Below, piece after piece: positions 61,363-64,000 of a DNA stretch of 64,000 nt. The notes under the pieces were generated by a model. It was not told where the DNA came from. It worked only from the letters and a program-made list of their open reading frames with translations, and ran no database searches. The stretch comes from Adiantum capillus-veneris (taxonomy: Eukaryota; Streptophyta; Polypodiopsida; Polypodiales; Pteridaceae), in the NCBI GenBank assembly GCA_014529385.2, contig CM043968.1:22189484-22253483 (forward strand), given 5' to 3'. The position numbers were made by a program, and so were the translations under genes. Position 1 is the first letter of the stretch. Every line of letters starts with the position of its first letter.

Positions 61363-64000
61363 GCCGTGTTGATCGACACCGCGGCGATCGATAGTAATTG
61401 GTTTGACTACACCTTGTAAATGGAACTAATAGATAACTTCACATATCACCGTGTCTGGTTCAGGAACCAGTTTCTTCAAACCCGTACTTACCATAATACT
61501 ACTACTACCTGCACTGGAGCCTCCGTCACCTTCATCTTTGTCTTTTTTTCTTCTTTTTTGTGTGTATTGTATTATCTATCTGCCTCTCCGGACACAGTAT
61601 CTTGAGTACCGATGATGACGACCAAATCTACTGGCATGTGATTTTTGAACATAAAATCGAGTCCTTGTAAATGAGCAAAGCTGGATGCATGCCATAGGTA
61701 GAGAGAATGTAGATATTATGTTTCATGGTACTCAATATAAGGGGAGCCCTTTGATGTGCAGATGAGAATGTATGCTCGGTAGATATACTTCATGGTACTC
61801 AATATAAGGGGAAGCCTTAGATGTGCACATCATAATGTATGTTAGGTAGATATACTTCATGGTAGTCAATATGTGTGTGTGTGTGTGTGTGGGTGTTTGT
61901 CTTAACATGAGGATATATATACTAATATATATATTTATATATAAATGTTACATGTATACACATTTATGTTTTCATCGTTTTCATTTACACATAGGTTGAA
62001 TGGAAATATCTAACTGCTTTACATTTCTCAAATTGATCCTTTTTCTATTGCCAAGCATAAGAGCTCATAGAATCAAGAGACAAAAAATAGATCCAGAGTG
62101 TTCATTTGGGCACCAGTATGCAACGGCCTCTTCCCCGTAGTTGTTAAAAGGTTCAATGAAGACTTCACTGAGCCTTTGGAGATTCTTGGTATGGTAGCAA
62201 AGGAGCTCGCCATGAGCTCAGGTGTGGATGTTGAAGAGGAAAAGTCAAAACCTTTTGCAACTCAGGAGGATACTGCACCCCCCAAGGTTCATGTGCTCAA
62301 CTCACAAAAGAGGAATGTGGATTTTTCAATTGTTGCCTATGGTCCACCTACAAAGAGCAGCACAAAAGAGTAGAGGAAGAAAGAGACAGTTATTGTAGAA
62401 GACCCTGCATTCATTAATGAAAGGATTTTCAATTTTTTAGTACCTTCAGGAATTGCTGATAAATTTAAGGGATGTGGCATCTTTAATGCCATCTTTAGTC
62501 TTGATGTTCATACAAAAAATACCAGCAATTGCCACTATCATGCAGACCCTGTGGTGCTCTATGCACAAAAAGGAGTGCAAGCTAGTGCAAGAATCATTTG
62601 GCTTTCTTTTATATCTAAATTTCTTATTTTCTAGTCTTATGAAGAACCCAGAGAAAATAATGGAGGAACAAGATCTACCATCAAATGAAAAAGAGGATGA
62701 GGAGAATGACTACAATGAAGTGGATGAGAGGAGTCTATTAACCTTGAGGAAGAAGCAAAGGAGGTTGAACAATACAAAATGTTGTTTGTGAAAACATTAA
62801 AAATCAAGATACCATTGGATGTGTCTAGATTCAATGAGAAACAAGCTAAATTGATGCTTCTTGGTGTGCCATAATTTAGACTTGGCAACATGACATGCAT
62901 TTTCCTCCATGACATTCAGAGTATTTTCTATCTGAGGGAAGACTTTGCACTAGGCACCATCTCAAAATTTCATGAGGAGAGGAGTGGCTTTGTTTGAAGA
63001 TAGCAGTGATGACAAGGCAATGGAAACCTCCAGTAACCCACTAGAGTGCCTTAAACTCTATTTTCAGAAGGCATAAAAGTATAAGGAGACACTCCCTGAT
63101 GAGGTCATTTTTCATGAGGTCATTTTTCAAGTAATTAACAATAACTTGAAGCCCTCAATGAGCAATCAAGAAGTATAGAATTGGTATAAGCACCCAACAT
63201 AGGGATCAAGCGAGTCGGTGGACCTATGGAAGGATGAACTTTGGATGCAAGATGAGAGTTTCATGGTAAGAAACCCCCCCCCCCCTACCCCCTACCCCCT
63301 TTCTTCTATGTCTCTCTCTTACAGTTCTTTCTATCTGCAATCTTGGATTGTTGAAAAGGGTGAATTTCTCCATCATCAGACTAGAGAGTATTGTGAAAGG
63401 GATGCAACTCTTCCACAATATCTTGGCATACTCTATGAGGCACCATTTTTGGTCTTTCACAACGGAATGTTGCAAGAGGGGACTATGGAAACGTTTGCCT
63501 TGAAAACAATCTCATGCTTCCTGAGTGGAGCAATACTGCAACAGAACGCGGACAAAGTCATTCTTGTCAATAATTTTTTTGTGAGAGGGTGTTACAGAGA
63601 TAGGCCTGGGTATAAAGGTGGCCGTGCCACAAATTACTACACATACACAACAATGGTGCTATCCTTAAGAAAAAAAATCCAAATGAACTCCTAGAGTATG
63701 GAAAACACTTGTTCATGATGATATACAATGGCAATGTACCAAAAAATATATTTAAATTCTCAACAAGTTGAAACACAACTTGTGGCTTGTACATGTTGTT
63801 TCAAACACAATACCATTTGTCTAATTTTTTGAAAATATATCCAAATCCTCAACAAGTAGAATAGAACTTGTGACTATTAAATATTGTGTTAAATGCTCAC
63901 AGTCTCTTGGTCCACCTATGGTTCACATATTCCATTGTCTCTCTCCACTTTCTTTGTTCTTCATGAGAAATGGAGTTGTCAAAATCCTTTGAGCTTTTTT
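61363..64000. other. right flank: short repeats and weak open frames
   Basis: Contains a 67-bp repeat and a (GT)n (61860-61890). 62098-62373 (91 codons, acidic, Lys-rich) and 63218-63694 (158 codons, includes ILYEAPFLVFHNGMLQEGT) are plus-strand frames with protein-like composition but no family I recognise; the second starts in a C-rich tract. A ~70-bp phrase with TCAACAAGT and GAACTTGTG-like parts repeats at about 63738 and 63828. Confidence 0.35.
61715..61870. repeat. 67-bp tandem repeat
   Basis: TTCATGGTA recurs at 61722, 61789 and 61856 (period 67) with GTAGATATACTTCATGGTA and CAATATAAGGGG blocks; just over two units. Confidence 0.85.

Noticed and set aside
63268-63302. CCCCCTA repeats as telomeric sequence
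   Set aside because: Only about three units, with C5TA rather than the plant CCCTAAA; simple C-rich tract.
63218-63694. Two-exon gene with GTAAG...CTTACAG intron at 63269-63324
   Set aside because: Joining at these sites puts the downstream part into a frame with an early stop; no support.

Overview
The window looks like nuclear DNA of a land plant. It holds very large LTR retrotransposons primed by plant-type tRNAs, a hAT DNA transposon with a DUF659/hATC transposase, and abundant (TG)n and (CT)n microsatellites. The DNA these elements sit in looks mitochondrial: group II intron domain V hairpins, a plant-mitochondrial-type trnY(GUA), and a tRNA reading UCG (Arg). A mitochondrial trnR(UCG) and intron-rich mitochondrial DNA would fit a spore-bearing plant (fern, lycophyte or bryophyte) better than a seed plant, but that is inference. 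I found no convincing intact host gene. Almost every coding sequence belongs to a mobile element or is broken.

Layout. 1-1021: microsatellite-rich flank. About 1.0-2.21 kb, 21.87-25.68 kb, 33.39-34.21 kb and 48.91 to about 59 kb: pieces of what appears to be one mitochondrial-derived insertion (NUMT), cut apart by three LTR elements whose target-site duplications close exactly. Element 1 (2211-21861, minus strand, 932-bp LTRs, TSD GATTG, tRNA-Asp-type primer site) is a 19.65-kb Ty3/gypsy element with ORF0, gag, pol, a second protease-like domain after integrase, and a decayed accessory reading frame of about 1,100 codons before its 3' LTR. Element 2 (25677-33385, minus strand, TSD GTCTC, same primer type) has no reverse transcriptase and carries a broken proline- and serine-rich frame with a module repeated three times. 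Element 3 (34207-48905, plus strand, TSD TTCCT, initiator-Met primer site) is a decayed gypsy remnant. Its 5' LTR is split by a hAT transposon (about 35089-41398).

The hAT element holds a broken transposase on the minus strand. On the plus strand it holds two extra broken genes, a protein-kinase-like domain and a coiled-coil/RING-H2 protein, between matching GC-rich subterminal repeats. Each gene block has a TATA box next to a subterminal repeat. At the right end of the NUMT, 59.4-61.4 kb holds an unusually AT-rich, frameshifted gene for a membrane-anchored, repeat-containing protein that I do not recognise. The last 2.6 kb (61.4-64.0) has short repeats and weak open frames only.

How the parts fit: mitochondrial DNA moved to the nucleus, decayed there, and served as a landing site for successive LTR insertions, one of which later received a hAT. 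In several element frames Gln codons appear as TAG. This is the pattern expected from deamination of methylated CAG (CHG) sites, as in silenced plant transposons. The best candidates for undescribed biology are the 24-bp palindrome array, the duplicated integrase zinc module and the post-integrase protease of element 1, the kinase plus RING-H2 cargo of the hAT, and the AT-rich membrane-protein pseudogene.
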